A DNA stretch of 20,079 nt. It comes from a virus. Location: IMG/VR virus record IMGVR_UViG_3300029448_000390, positions 5,566 through 25,644 of that record, one strand, 5' to 3'. Shown here piece by piece: positions 13,417 to 20,079 of the stretch (the first letter of the stretch is position 1; each line of letters begins with the position of its first letter). The notes under the pieces were generated by a model. The model saw only the letters and a list, made by a program, of their open reading frames with translations, searched no databases and was not told the DNA's origin. Made by a program: the position numbers and the translations under genes.

Positions 13417-15247
13417 CAGGCCTTATTTGAATTTTTTGTGAGCCTAATCGCCAAGGTGTATCGTTTACTGTGCTAGTTTGATATTTAATTTTTACAGCTC
13501 TACCTCTTCCTCTTACGTTTATTTTTTCAGTGGTGCTAGTAATTGATCCAGTGGTTGTAACATTTGAGGATGACTGAGGATACTGTTCTAAAGTTAGTGT
13601 AGCTGTCATGGTATTTGTTAAATTATCAAAGTCAGGCACTAATTTACTTACTGACATAAGTGAATCACCGTCAGCTATTTCAACTGATCCAGTTTCTAAA
13701 AATGCGGATATGGCGGTGCCATCAGCTTGATTGTTACCTGTCTCATGTTCATACACAAAAGAAGCACCTGCAGTTAATCCTAATATAGTAGAAACATTTG
13801 CTGTAGTTGAGCTACTAAATTCTGTTGCTATTGGTTTTTCGTATACGTATGCACCTAACCAGGTAGTTCTACCTAAAGAATTAGTATACCACGTTCCTTC
13901 AAGATAATTGTATGCCACAGATCTATCTATTTGAGATGCGTCTGCTGATGGGTAATACCAAATTATTTCGTTGTAAGCAGTGTTTAAACCAACAGCTATG
14001 TCGTTTTTATTTGTATAGCTAAGATCATCGAAAACAAAGTCTTGAACAGAACAAGGCATTTTTTTAACTACACCATCAAATAAATAAAAAGCATTATCTG
14101 ACATCCAGTATGCTACACCATTAACTTCTATCGCTGCATGTTGAGCAATTAAACCTGCATTAGCTCCAAGTTGTCTTAGTCCAAATGTAAAAGGTGTTCC
14201 AACAAATTGAATACCGTGAAGTGAAGTATCAGTCCAAACAAGTATTTGTCCTGTTGATTTAACTGCGCCAATAATTCTTGAACCGTCTGTAATTCTAAGA
14301 GATCCAGCTTCGTTAGTAGCCACTGGTGTGTAATCTGTTGCATCTTCTCTATCTGAAAATCTAAATAGTAAATCGTCTTGTGTTGCTGTATCACCTATTG
14401 TTGTTTCAGTTCCAAATATCATTAAGTGTCTAGTATCAGTAGATACTATGCTAAATCTTGATGCTGTTGGAGCGTTTGATAAAGCAGTTGCTCTAGCAGA
14501 CAAACCTCCTGATGTATCCCATATAAACGTTCCACCATCTAAAACTGTGGCTATTAAGTCTTCTCCAAAATTATCTAAAGACCAGTTTCTACCAGCCACT
14601 ACAACATTAGAAGATGATCTAGCAGTATCCCAAGTGCTTGCTCCCCACGTTTCTGTACCCCAACCATAACCATATGTGGATGTAGCAGGGCCTACACTAA
14701 TTTGATATTTTGCATTACCTGATCCTCCTCCTCCAGAGGTAGAACCAGAAGCAGTACTAGTATGTGTAACGGTATAAGCACTTGCACTTGTTACTGATGT
14801 AACTTCAAACTCTTTATTCATGTCCAAACCATCAATCGTTGAAAAAGAATCAAAGGTAACAAAATCACCAACACTCGCACCGTGAGCTGCGTCCGCTACA
14901 GATACTGTAGTTGTCCCATTGGTTGTAAATGGATTAGATAAACTTTCGGTTTGTCTTAAAGGTGTTATGTCATATAGTTTACCCTCAGAGTAAATATATA
15001 ATTTTCTATCAGTACCTAAAGCTAAATATCTGGTGCCGTCTAAACCAATCCAACTGTGGGTATCTCTTACAACTCCGACCACTGTTTTATTAGGATTTGG
15101 TAAAAATGCCCATCCACCCCATCTCTCAGGTTTTCCGTAGTGAAATCTTACAAAGTCAGAGTCAATATATTTACGTTGATCTCCTGCAGAATAAGCTGAA
15201 TCTTGCTTGTCAACACCTGGTTTAAATTTTAAATCAACTAATTGCAT
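13403..15247 (-). CDS. Tail nozzle / P22 gp10-like stabilization protein (614 aa)
   Basis: The largest gene of the minus-strand unit. It opens with KFKPGVDKQDSAYSAGDQ and KYIDSDFVRFHYGKPERWGG, a start I recall from marine podovirus virion proteins. Blade-like beta repeats follow: LGTDRKLYIYSEGKLYDITP, GTFIWDTSGG, RFSIVSTDTRHLMIFG, LVWTDTSLHGIQFVG, and YWMSDNAFYLFDGVVKK. A Gly/Ser-rich loop (GSTSGGGGSG) sits near residue 170. Beta-propeller-like proteins of this size act as tail nozzles or packaged-DNA stabilisers (P22 gp10 and similar). The start ATG has only a weak ribosome binding site. Position opposite in strand to the adaptor gene is notable. Confidence 0.75.
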   Translation of the reverse strand: MQLVDLKFKPGVDKQDSAYSAGDQRKYIDSDFVRFHYGKPERWGGWAFLPNPNKTVVGVVRDTHSWIGLDGTRYLALGTDRKLYIYSEGKLYDITPLRQTESLSNPFTTNGTTTVSVADAAHGASVGDFVTFDSFSTIDGLDMNKEFEVTSVTSASAYTVTHTSTASGSTSGGGGSGNAKYQISVGPATSTYGYGWGTETWGASTWDTARSSSNVVVAGRNWSLDNFGEDLIATVLDGGTFIWDTSGGLSARATALSNAPTASRFSIVSTDTRHLMIFGTETTIGDTATQDDLLFRFSDREDATDYTPVATNEAGSLRITDGSRIIGAVKSTGQILVWTDTSLHGIQFVGTPFTFGLRQLGANAGLIAQHAAIEVNGVAYWMSDNAFYLFDGVVKKMPCSVQDFVFDDLSYTNKNDIAVGLNTAYNEIIWYYPSADASQIDRSVAYNYLEGTWYTNSLGRTTWLGAYVYEKPIATEFSSSTTANVSTILGLTAGASFVYEHETGNNQADGTAISAFLETGSVEIADGDSLMSVSKLVPDFDNLTNTMTATLTLEQYPQSSSNVTTTGSITSTTEKINVRGRGRAVKIKYQTSTVNDTPWRLGSQKIQIRPDGRR

Positions 15248-15261
15248 GACTAATTAATAAA

Positions 15262-16062
15262 TTACTTCTTGTCTTGTGGCAAGAATTGAGTACCAACATT
15301 GCCTTGAAATGCAAAATTACCGTAATGCGTCATACCGCTTGTAATATCAGCATATATTTTTCCACCCATATTTTGCCATAATCGACAAAAAGCATAGTCT
15401 TCTGATAAGTATCTCTTTGTTTCAGGCTCTACCATGGTATCAAAAAAAGTATAATTCCAATTGGATGTTTCATGATAATCAAATTCTTTATCGTGTGGTG
15501 CGTTTATATGCTGATCTGGTGTAAATTGTTTGTCGGGATAATAATAAGCCATCTGTTCAAAAACACGTTTTTTAATTAACATAAATCCTGTTGCCCCATC
15601 CATAACTTCAATAAAACCTTTTGTCATTTCTATTTTATTAGGATCTTTTACATTCAAATTGTACTGTAAAGAGGTAGCCAACAATTCATCTTCCGATATT
15701 TCTGGGTCATCAATCACTTTGTTTTTTACTTTTGTCCAATCTATTGTTTTACGTGGATACACGCCCGTTACGACATCTTTGTTAAAGTCAACCATTCTTA
15801 AAACTGATTCAGGGTTAAAAGCTAAATCTGCATCTATAAATAAAAGGTGAGTGTAATCACCATCCATAAATAATTGCACTAAAGTATTTCTAGCTCTTGT
15901 AATTAAGGACTCATTACCAATTGTTGCAAACTGTAATTCAATTTGTTTAGATGCACATAGTGCTACTAACTGCATGCAGCTTTTAAAATAGCTTGATGTT
16001 ATCATGCCACCATAACATGGTGTACCGACAAATAGCTTTATTTGTATATTTTCTTTTTCCAA
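15262..16062 (-). CDS. GT-A fold glycosyltransferase-like protein (266 aa)
   Basis: Residues 9-19 (KLFVGTPCYGG) form the first nucleotide-binding strand. LITRARNTLVQLFM lies at 53-66, and HLLFIDADLAF (72-82) holds the DxD metal/nucleotide-sugar motif at Asp77-Asp79. GVYPRK (100-105) and the late SEDYAFCRLWQNMGG (220-234), with a likely acidic catalytic residue, complete a GT-A fold. I remember this protein type from many marine phages. It would transfer a sugar from a nucleotide donor; the acceptor could be a virion protein, phage DNA or host glycan and cannot be told here. Start is TTG, overlapping the previous gene by 25 nt, with no clear ribosome binding site. Confidence 0.8.
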   Translation of the reverse strand: MEKENIQIKLFVGTPCYGGMITSSYFKSCMQLVALCASKQIELQFATIGNESLITRARNTLVQLFMDGDYTHLLFIDADLAFNPESVLRMVDFNKDVVTGVYPRKTIDWTKVKNKVIDDPEISEDELLATSLQYNLNVKDPNKIEMTKGFIEVMDGATGFMLIKKRVFEQMAYYYPDKQFTPDQHINAPHDKEFDYHETSNWNYTFFDTMVEPETKRYLSEDYAFCRLWQNMGGKIYADITSGMTHYGNFAFQGNVGTQFLPQDKK

Positions 16063-16778
16063 ATTAATTTTTTATAAGCATCTTTTAAATAAGAAAAGAA
16101 ATCATATTTAAACCTTTCAATTTTTTTATCTGAAAAAGGTTTTTTTTGTGTTACTTTCATTTTCCAATTATCTCTTTTAAAAGGAAATACATTAGCTACT
16201 AGAAATCCTTTTGATATAATTTTATTTGGATTTAAAGTTTCATCCCAATCTTGCAAGTAAAAAGTAAAGTTTACAGGTTGACTATATTCATCTGTGTCAA
16301 CAATACCTGTAACGAGTCTTACATCTGTCTTCTCTCTGTTAAAAGGACCTGTAAAAAGACAACTATAGCCTGGTGGTGTTTTTATTGTCCATGGGTTTAA
16401 AAATTTAAAAGGTATTGGTATTTCATTTGGATGCAACATGTTATCTGGCACTTGAAATTTATAATGACCCAATGCCCCAATATTAGCTTCAGGATATGCG
16501 CCTTTTACATCATTAAAAATATTTCCTGCTTGAATATTAATTTCTTTAACACCAGTATTTTCATTTATTTTTTTTGTAAACATAATATCAAATGGCAATT
16601 TTATAACGTAACCACAAGTCATAGCATCTAAAAAAGGCACACATTTTTTAACCGTGGGATCATTAAGATCATTGTTCATATGTGTTTCAAATTTTTTTAA
16701 CCAATCAGGTGTAGCTTTACTAAGTGGGACTGGTTTATCAATTAAGTCTGCGTATTGACTAAAAAATTCTATTTTCAA
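16038..16778 (-). CDS. Uncharacterised phage protein, possible DUF6065-like (246 aa)
   Basis: Starts at TTG in a TTGA overlap with the preceding stop, with AGAGAAG nearby as ribosome binding site. The conserved-looking core is KKCVPFLDAMTCGYVIKLPF, then a beta-rich region with LLHPNEIPIPFKFLNPWTIK as a loose pattern, followed by TPPGYSCLFTGPFN. The end is basic (KKLIWKKKIYK). The C-P-F-L-D-A-M-T-x-GY start followed by NPWTIKTPPGYSxLFTxPxN recalls DUF6065-like proteins; I cannot confirm this. In other marine phages it accompanies glycosyltransferase and oxygenase genes, as here. No metal-binding triad is evident. Confidence 0.65.
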   Translation of the reverse strand: MKIEFFSQYADLIDKPVPLSKATPDWLKKFETHMNNDLNDPTVKKCVPFLDAMTCGYVIKLPFDIMFTKKINENTGVKEINIQAGNIFNDVKGAYPEANIGALGHYKFQVPDNMLHPNEIPIPFKFLNPWTIKTPPGYSCLFTGPFNREKTDVRLVTGIVDTDEYSQPVNFTFYLQDWDETLNPNKIISKGFLVANVFPFKRDNWKMKVTQKKPFSDKKIERFKYDFFSYLKDAYKKLIWKKKIYK

Positions 16779-17287
16779 AATTCTTCTCTATAAAAAATAT
16801 TTAAAGTGTATCTTTCTGAACTTTCACCAAAAGATTGTAAGTCTGAGTGCGGTATTTCAGCTCCGTTAAAAAACAAAGCTCTATTTTCTACAAAACCTAT
16901 GTGTGAAGATAGTGAATTATTATGCATAAAACCTGTGCCATTATTAAGAAGAGGTTCTCCTTTTGCAAAAAATAAAAAATTAGCTGCATTATCTTTTGCA
17001 ATGTCTCTATGAAACATAGCCTCTTTATCATTAATTCTTTTATGTGCAGATACACTTATAGGAACTAAATTTCTATGAGGAAAAAAATACCCTTTAATTA
17101 ATTTTAATAATGGATCATCGTGAAAACTTTTTGGAAAAGTGTGACGCTTACCAATAATTCTCCCTGTTCCGTCTTTTGATTCTCCGTATTTTAGTGTTAA
17201 TAAAGTTTCTTGTAAAGAATGTAATGTTTTTGCCTCTAAAAAATTATCTAAGTACATTACAAATTTAGTCTGTCTAGTGTGTTGCAT
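16775..17287 (-). CDS. 2OG-Fe(II) oxygenase-like protein (170 aa), intact HxD
   Basis: Residues 91-107 (MFHRDIAKDNAANFLFF) give His93-x-Asp95. The later GFVENRALFFNGAEIPHSDL (131-150) gives His147, and ERYTLNIFY (158-166) gives Arg159, so a full 2-His-1-carboxylate iron site and a 2-oxoglutarate anchor are visible. The N-terminal half (VMYLDNFLEAKTLHSLQETL) is the usual helical lead-in. The protein is shorter than most stand-alone hydroxylases but within the range of phage members. The start overlaps the 90-aa gene by 14 nt, and its stop overlaps the next TTG start. Its substrate is unknown; neighbours suggest virion or surface modification. Confidence 0.75.
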   Translation of the reverse strand: MQHTRQTKFVMYLDNFLEAKTLHSLQETLLTLKYGESKDGTGRIIGKRHTFPKSFHDDPLLKLIKGYFFPHRNLVPISVSAHKRINDKEAMFHRDIAKDNAANFLFFAKGEPLLNNGTGFMHNNSLSSHIGFVENRALFFNGAEIPHSDLQSFGESSERYTLNIFYREEF

Positions 17288-17546
17288 ATTCTACCTGTAA
17301 ATATTCTATTTTTCTAACCCACCCTCTTGGTATGGCTATTGCTCCCCCTCCATGATTATCATCTTTATCTGTGCACCATGAACGCATAATAACTATTTTG
17401 TCATCATTGTTTACGACCATGTATCCTACTTCTTGGCACACGGCCAACGGAGCAGATAAGATTTCTTTTACATCTAACCATCCTGTTTCCGTATCACGTG
17501 CATCTTGCCACGTTATTCTCACCATAGGTATTTTATTTATATCCAT
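17274..17546 (-). CDS. Small conserved phage protein (90 aa), MVRITWQDA type
   Basis: The protein has a compact alpha/beta look: MVRITWQDARDTETGWLD, VKEILSAPLAVCQEVGYMVV, NDDKIVIMRSWCTDKDDN, and IAIPRGWVRKIEYLQ. I recall the W-x-D-A...GW-x-x...TVGYxVxxxxxKIxxxxS...IPxGxVxxIxxL layout as common in marine phages and related bacterial genes, with no known function. AAGGATGG marks the start region, and the gene overlaps the end of the oxygenase upstream of it by 14 nt. It is the only clearly non-oxygenase gene at the head of this unit. No metal ligands or signal sequence stand out. Confidence 0.7.
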   Translation of the reverse strand: MDINKIPMVRITWQDARDTETGWLDVKEILSAPLAVCQEVGYMVVNNDDKIVIMRSWCTDKDDNHGGGAIAIPRGWVRKIEYLQVEYATH

Positions 17547-18207
17547 CCTTATTAAACTCTTTTTTCTTTTTTAAATGTAAATTAAAAGACACAGATCTTC
17601 TTTCTTCATTAGGTGTTCTAAATGGATAAACACCGTGAGAAAGCCATGCAGGAAAAAGATAAATAGCTCCAACCTCTGGAGTCGCTTGATGTTTGTGACC
17701 ACTAAAATGTGCTGCTTGACCAGCATGCCAAACTATATCACCGACACAAGGATAATGATCTTCTTTTGCATATTCTTCTTTTAAACTAGGAGGCACACGT
17801 AGATAAATTACACCCGATAATTCACCTTGATGAATATGAAAAGGGTTGAAGTCTCCCGCCCATTGGCTCACGGACCACATAGATTCAATAACCATAGCAC
17901 CAACATAGTCGGGTGATATTGTATCTGACGCTGGTGGAATAGATATGTATTGTTTTACGATTTCACCTAATGCTTTTACCACAGGTGCAAAAGTTTCACT
18001 TCCTAAAAACTCATCAGGGTAACGCACTTCTTTTTGAACATTGCCAGCCAAATGCATAGAGTGGTCATACTTTTTATATAATTCATCATTATCAAATAAT
18101 TCAGTTGCCTTATCATCTAATATTTTAATCATATATTCAGGCAATTTACCTTGAAATATAGTAGGGCCAAAAGGTCTAATTGCGTGAAATTCTACTTCAG
18201 TCGACAT
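17533..18207 (-). CDS. 2OG-Fe(II) oxygenase-like protein, TIGR02466 type (224 aa)
   Basis: The first gene of the minus-strand unit, with AAGGAAG before the ATG. Core elements are WAGDFNPFHIHQGELSGVIY (residues 116-135) with His124 and His126, then the loop GDIVW...HFSGHKHQATPEVG, and AIYLFPAWLSHGVYPF (181-196) with His191. Arg203 or Arg204 before SVSFNL would bind 2-oxoglutarate. The HxH pair, SGVIYL strand and FPAWLSH match TIGR02466-type proteins, as does the 197-aa protein at 11755-12348. The pair differs enough elsewhere that they may act on different targets. It lies beside the divergent promoter region and probably leads transcription of the whole unit. Confidence 0.85.
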   Translation of the reverse strand: MSTEVEFHAIRPFGPTIFQGKLPEYMIKILDDKATELFDNDELYKKYDHSMHLAGNVQKEVRYPDEFLGSETFAPVVKALGEIVKQYISIPPASDTISPDYVGAMVIESMWSVSQWAGDFNPFHIHQGELSGVIYLRVPPSLKEEYAKEDHYPCVGDIVWHAGQAAHFSGHKHQATPEVGAIYLFPAWLSHGVYPFRTPNEERRSVSFNLHLKKKKEFNKDGYK

Positions 18208-18341
18208 ATCTTCCTTTCTATAATATTATTTCTATTGTCATATAGCAATTATTTGCCTATAAATATAGAATTAATTGGCTTAATTTATTCAAGCGTAGCC
18301 TCCTTGCCTTAACAATCACATAAATTGCATTAAAGGAGATT
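18208..18341. promoter_or_regulatory. Divergent intergenic control region
   Basis: The 134-bp stretch lies between the first minus-strand gene and the plus-strand gene at 18342. It is strongly AT-rich and holds no open frame of note. A clear rightward promoter lies within it. For the leftward unit I see only weak candidates, for example TTGAAT at 18287-18292 (read leftward) with TATATT at 18262-18267 at 19 bp, which is too long for confidence. Confidence 0.6.
18235..18263 (+). promoter_or_regulatory. Sigma70-type promoter for the right-hand gene pair
   Basis: TTGTCA (18235-18240), a 17-bp spacer and TATAAA (18258-18263) match the bacterial consensus at 5/6 and 5/6 positions. Transcription would begin near 18270, giving a leader of about 70 nt before AAAGGAGA and ATG 18342. 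This is the best promoter in the window and indicates use of host RNA polymerase for these late genes. Confidence 0.7.
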
Positions 18342-19163
18342 ATGCTCAAAGGATTAAAGGGAATATTAGAAAAAGGTTTACAGATTGCAGCGCCGTTAAT
18401 TGGTAATGCAATACTACCAGGAGGTTTCGGTGCAGCAGCAGGAACAGGCATAGCTTCACTATTATCAGGAGCAAAACCAAGAGATGCTCTATTACAAGCT
18501 ACAGCAGCAGGAGTATTAGGTAGACAATTTTCACCAGCAGCAGGTAAGCAAACATCTTCTGGAAATCCTTTAGTTGATTTTTTTCAGAGAGGCACTAGAC
18601 AAACTAATACAGGCGGTAATCTACCAAAGGAACAGAGTTTATTTAGTAAAGTAGGAGGGGCATTGATGCAAGATGGAAAGCCCACGGCTCTCGGAACAGG
18701 TTTAGCTGTAGGATTACCAGCGATATTAGCAGGTATAGGAGCGGCAGCTGATGCAAGAAAAGCACAACCTATGGACCCAGCAAATTACATGAGTGCAGTT
18801 GATAGAGAATATGGTGGACAATTTGCATCCCCACCAGCAAATAGAAGAATTATGAATATAGATCCAGTGAACAGAGCAGATGGTGGCATCATGGATTCAA
18901 TGCCAAATCAAAATATTTCATTTAGCGCTGTAGATGGTAGTGATATGGGTGGTGTCATGACAATGGCTGATGGCGGTCAAACATTTCCAAGAAAAACAGG
19001 GATGATAAATGGACCTGGAGGTCCAAAAGAAGATAAGATTCCAGCAATGTTAAGCGATGGTGAATTTGTATTTACTGCAAAAGCAGTTGACAATGCAGGT
19101 GGACCAAAGGCTATGTATAATATGATGAACAAACTTGACCCAGAATCGGAGAAACCAAACTAA
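18342..19163 (+). CDS. Probable internal/ejected virion protein, Gly/Ala-rich (273 aa)
   Basis: AAAGGAGA precedes the ATG. Residues 1-60 contain a Gly/Ala/Leu-rich amphipathic stretch (LQIAAPLIGNAILPGGFGAA), and about 115-136 (ALGTGLAVGLPAILAGIGAA) could enter a membrane. The C-terminal third carries KTGMINGPGGPKEDKIPAM, LSDGEFVFTAKAVDNAGGP and MYNMMNKLDP, a segment I recall from many marine phages, sometimes fused to virion proteins. Its two RADGGIM/MADGGQT elements resemble the GG motif of the basic proteins. Membrane-seeking segments suggest a role in DNA ejection across the host envelope (inference). TAATG couples it to the next gene; both follow the strong promoter. Confidence 0.65.
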   Translation: MLKGLKGILEKGLQIAAPLIGNAILPGGFGAAAGTGIASLLSGAKPRDALLQATAAGVLGRQFSPAAGKQTSSGNPLVDFFQRGTRQTNTGGNLPKEQSLFSKVGGALMQDGKPTALGTGLAVGLPAILAGIGAAADARKAQPMDPANYMSAVDREYGGQFASPPANRRIMNIDPVNRADGGIMDSMPNQNISFSAVDGSDMGGVMTMADGGQTFPRKTGMINGPGGPKEDKIPAMLSDGEFVFTAKAVDNAGGPKAMYNMMNKLDPESEKPN

Positions 19164-20079
19164 TGGCTAACGGACAACAGACCACATCAATATCAAGAGA
19201 AGCTCCTTTTTTAGAGGACTATAGAAGACGATTACTCGATTCTGTATTTGGTGGTGTATATACAGAGGCTGATAAAGAAGCTGGTGTTATACCTGAAGGA
19301 TCAAATGTTGGTGATAGAAGACCAGGATTAGCAGATAAAAGAACACCACAATTTCAAAGAGGTATTGCAGACTTACAAGCAGCTGAAAAAGCTGGATTAA
19401 CAGAGGCACAAAGAGTTGCAGGTATTGATCCTACAACTGGACAAAGAACTGGCGTTGCATCTTTTGAACCATTTATACAAAGAGCAAGTACAGGTTTAGA
19501 TACGGCAGCAGCTACTGGTGCATTAGGAATACCATCATTACAACAAGCACAAATGCAATTCGATCCAACAACTGCAAATACGTCTGCATTTATGAATCAA
19601 TATCAAGCAGATGTAACAAAAGAAGCATTAAAACAATTAGATGAGCAAGCACAGATTGCACAATCTAATTTAGCTACACAAGCACAGAAAGCAGGAGCAT
19701 TTGGTGGGTCTAGATTTGGTGTACAAGAAGCAGAACTTGCTAAAAATTTACAAGACATAAAATCAAGAAGAATATTTGAAGACTTATCTAAAAACTTTAT
19801 GCAGGCACAACAGCAAGCAATCGGAACAAGTGAAGCAAATAGAGCTAGACAATTACAGGCGGCACAAACATTTGGTCAGCTTGGTGGACAACAAGCACAG
19901 ATAGCTCAAGGTATCGGTAATGTCGGTGCACAACAATTTGGATTACAGCAACAAGGTATTCAATCATTATTAGGAACTGGTAACGTTGCAAGAACTAGAG
20001 AACAAGCATTAGCTGACGAAAAATTTAGATTTGATACAGCGCAAGGTTTAGAACCTAGAACAAGAGTACAATTCGCTTC
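19163..20079 (+). CDS. Gln/Ala-rich internal virion-like protein (3' truncated, 305+ aa)
   Basis: ATG 19163 shares its A with the upstream stop; the frame stays open to the window edge, so the C-terminus is missing. The N-terminus is polar (ISREAPFLEDYRRRLLDSVF). Residues about 135-290 are a long Gln/Ala-rich helical region with NQYQADVTKEALKQLDEQAQ, IAQSNLATQAQKAGAFGGSR and FGVQEAELAKNLQD. I recall the AxxAGAFGGSRxGxxEAEL signature from large marine phage virion proteins, usually close to the internal or ejected protein genes. No enzyme motif seen in the visible part. A role as a core or injected protein is likely but not shown. Confidence 0.7.
   Translation, partial: MANGQQTTSISREAPFLEDYRRRLLDSVFGGVYTEADKEAGVIPEGSNVGDRRPGLADKRTPQFQRGIADLQAAEKAGLTEAQRVAGIDPTTGQRTGVASFEPFIQRASTGLDTAAATGALGIPSLQQAQMQFDPTTANTSAFMNQYQADVTKEALKQLDEQAQIAQSNLATQAQKAGAFGGSRFGVQEAELAKNLQDIKSRRIFEDLSKNFMQAQQQAIGTSEANRARQLQAAQTFGQLGGQQAQIAQGIGNVGAQQFGLQQQGIQSLLGTGNVARTREQALADEKFRFDTAQGLEPRTRVQFA

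Noticed and set aside
18208-18230. Leftward promoter TTGCTA-17-TATTAT close to the oxygenase start
   Set aside because: Transcription would begin inside or past the AAGGAAG ribosome binding site, leaving no usable leader.

Overview
The window is a piece of a tailed double-stranded DNA phage genome. It is AT-rich, almost fully coding and tightly packed, and carries no bacterial housekeeping, tRNA, rRNA, integrase or insertion-sequence genes. The mix of genes resembles what I remember of uncultured marine (Mediterranean/SAR11-type) phages: SU10-type adaptor and nozzle-like tail proteins, glycine-rich fibre genes, a crowd of tiny Lys/Gly-rich proteins, and several 2-oxoglutarate/Fe(II) oxygenase-like genes. 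A podovirus-like virion with a short tail is the best guess; the host cannot be read from this piece.

Layout. (1) 1-245: 3' end of a structural or fibre-like gene. (2) 247-1191: two small basic proteins. (3) 1188-4007: three envelope-directed proteins, namely a secreted four-cysteine protein, a secreted 599-aa protein with a very long acidic Glu/Met/Pro repeat, and a membrane-anchored coiled-coil protein. (4) 4007-6088: six further small genes, five of them strongly basic, with overlapping stop/start codons. Two of these (4007-4138 and 4757-4912) are under 60 codons. (5) 6088-7780: head-tail joining proteins, including an SU10-like adaptor. (6) 7790-11230: virion surface and fibre proteins, mostly with strong ribosome binding sites. 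(7) 11345-11524: a 59-aa Cys/His-containing protein behind a possible promoter.

(8) 11517-18207 is coded on the minus strand. It interleaves virion genes (a 614-aa nozzle-like protein and three small virion-type proteins) with four 2OG-Fe(II) oxygenase-like genes, a GT-A type glycosyltransferase and two uncharacterised proteins. (9) 18208-18341 is a divergent intergenic region with a near-consensus sigma70-type promoter facing right. (10) 18342 to the window end holds two plus-strand genes, probably internal or ejected virion proteins; the second runs off the end.

How it fits together (inference). The plus-strand block reads as one late operon with heavy translational coupling. The minus-strand block looks like a second late unit that adds chemistry, hydroxylation and glycosyl transfer, to virion parts or the host surface. 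The most unusual parts are the run of basic mini-proteins sharing a Lys-rich GG-hydrophobic motif, the adjacent exported acidic protein, the 77-nt overlap in which both frames encode hydrophobic segments, and the four unlike oxygenases in one 6.7-kb unit.
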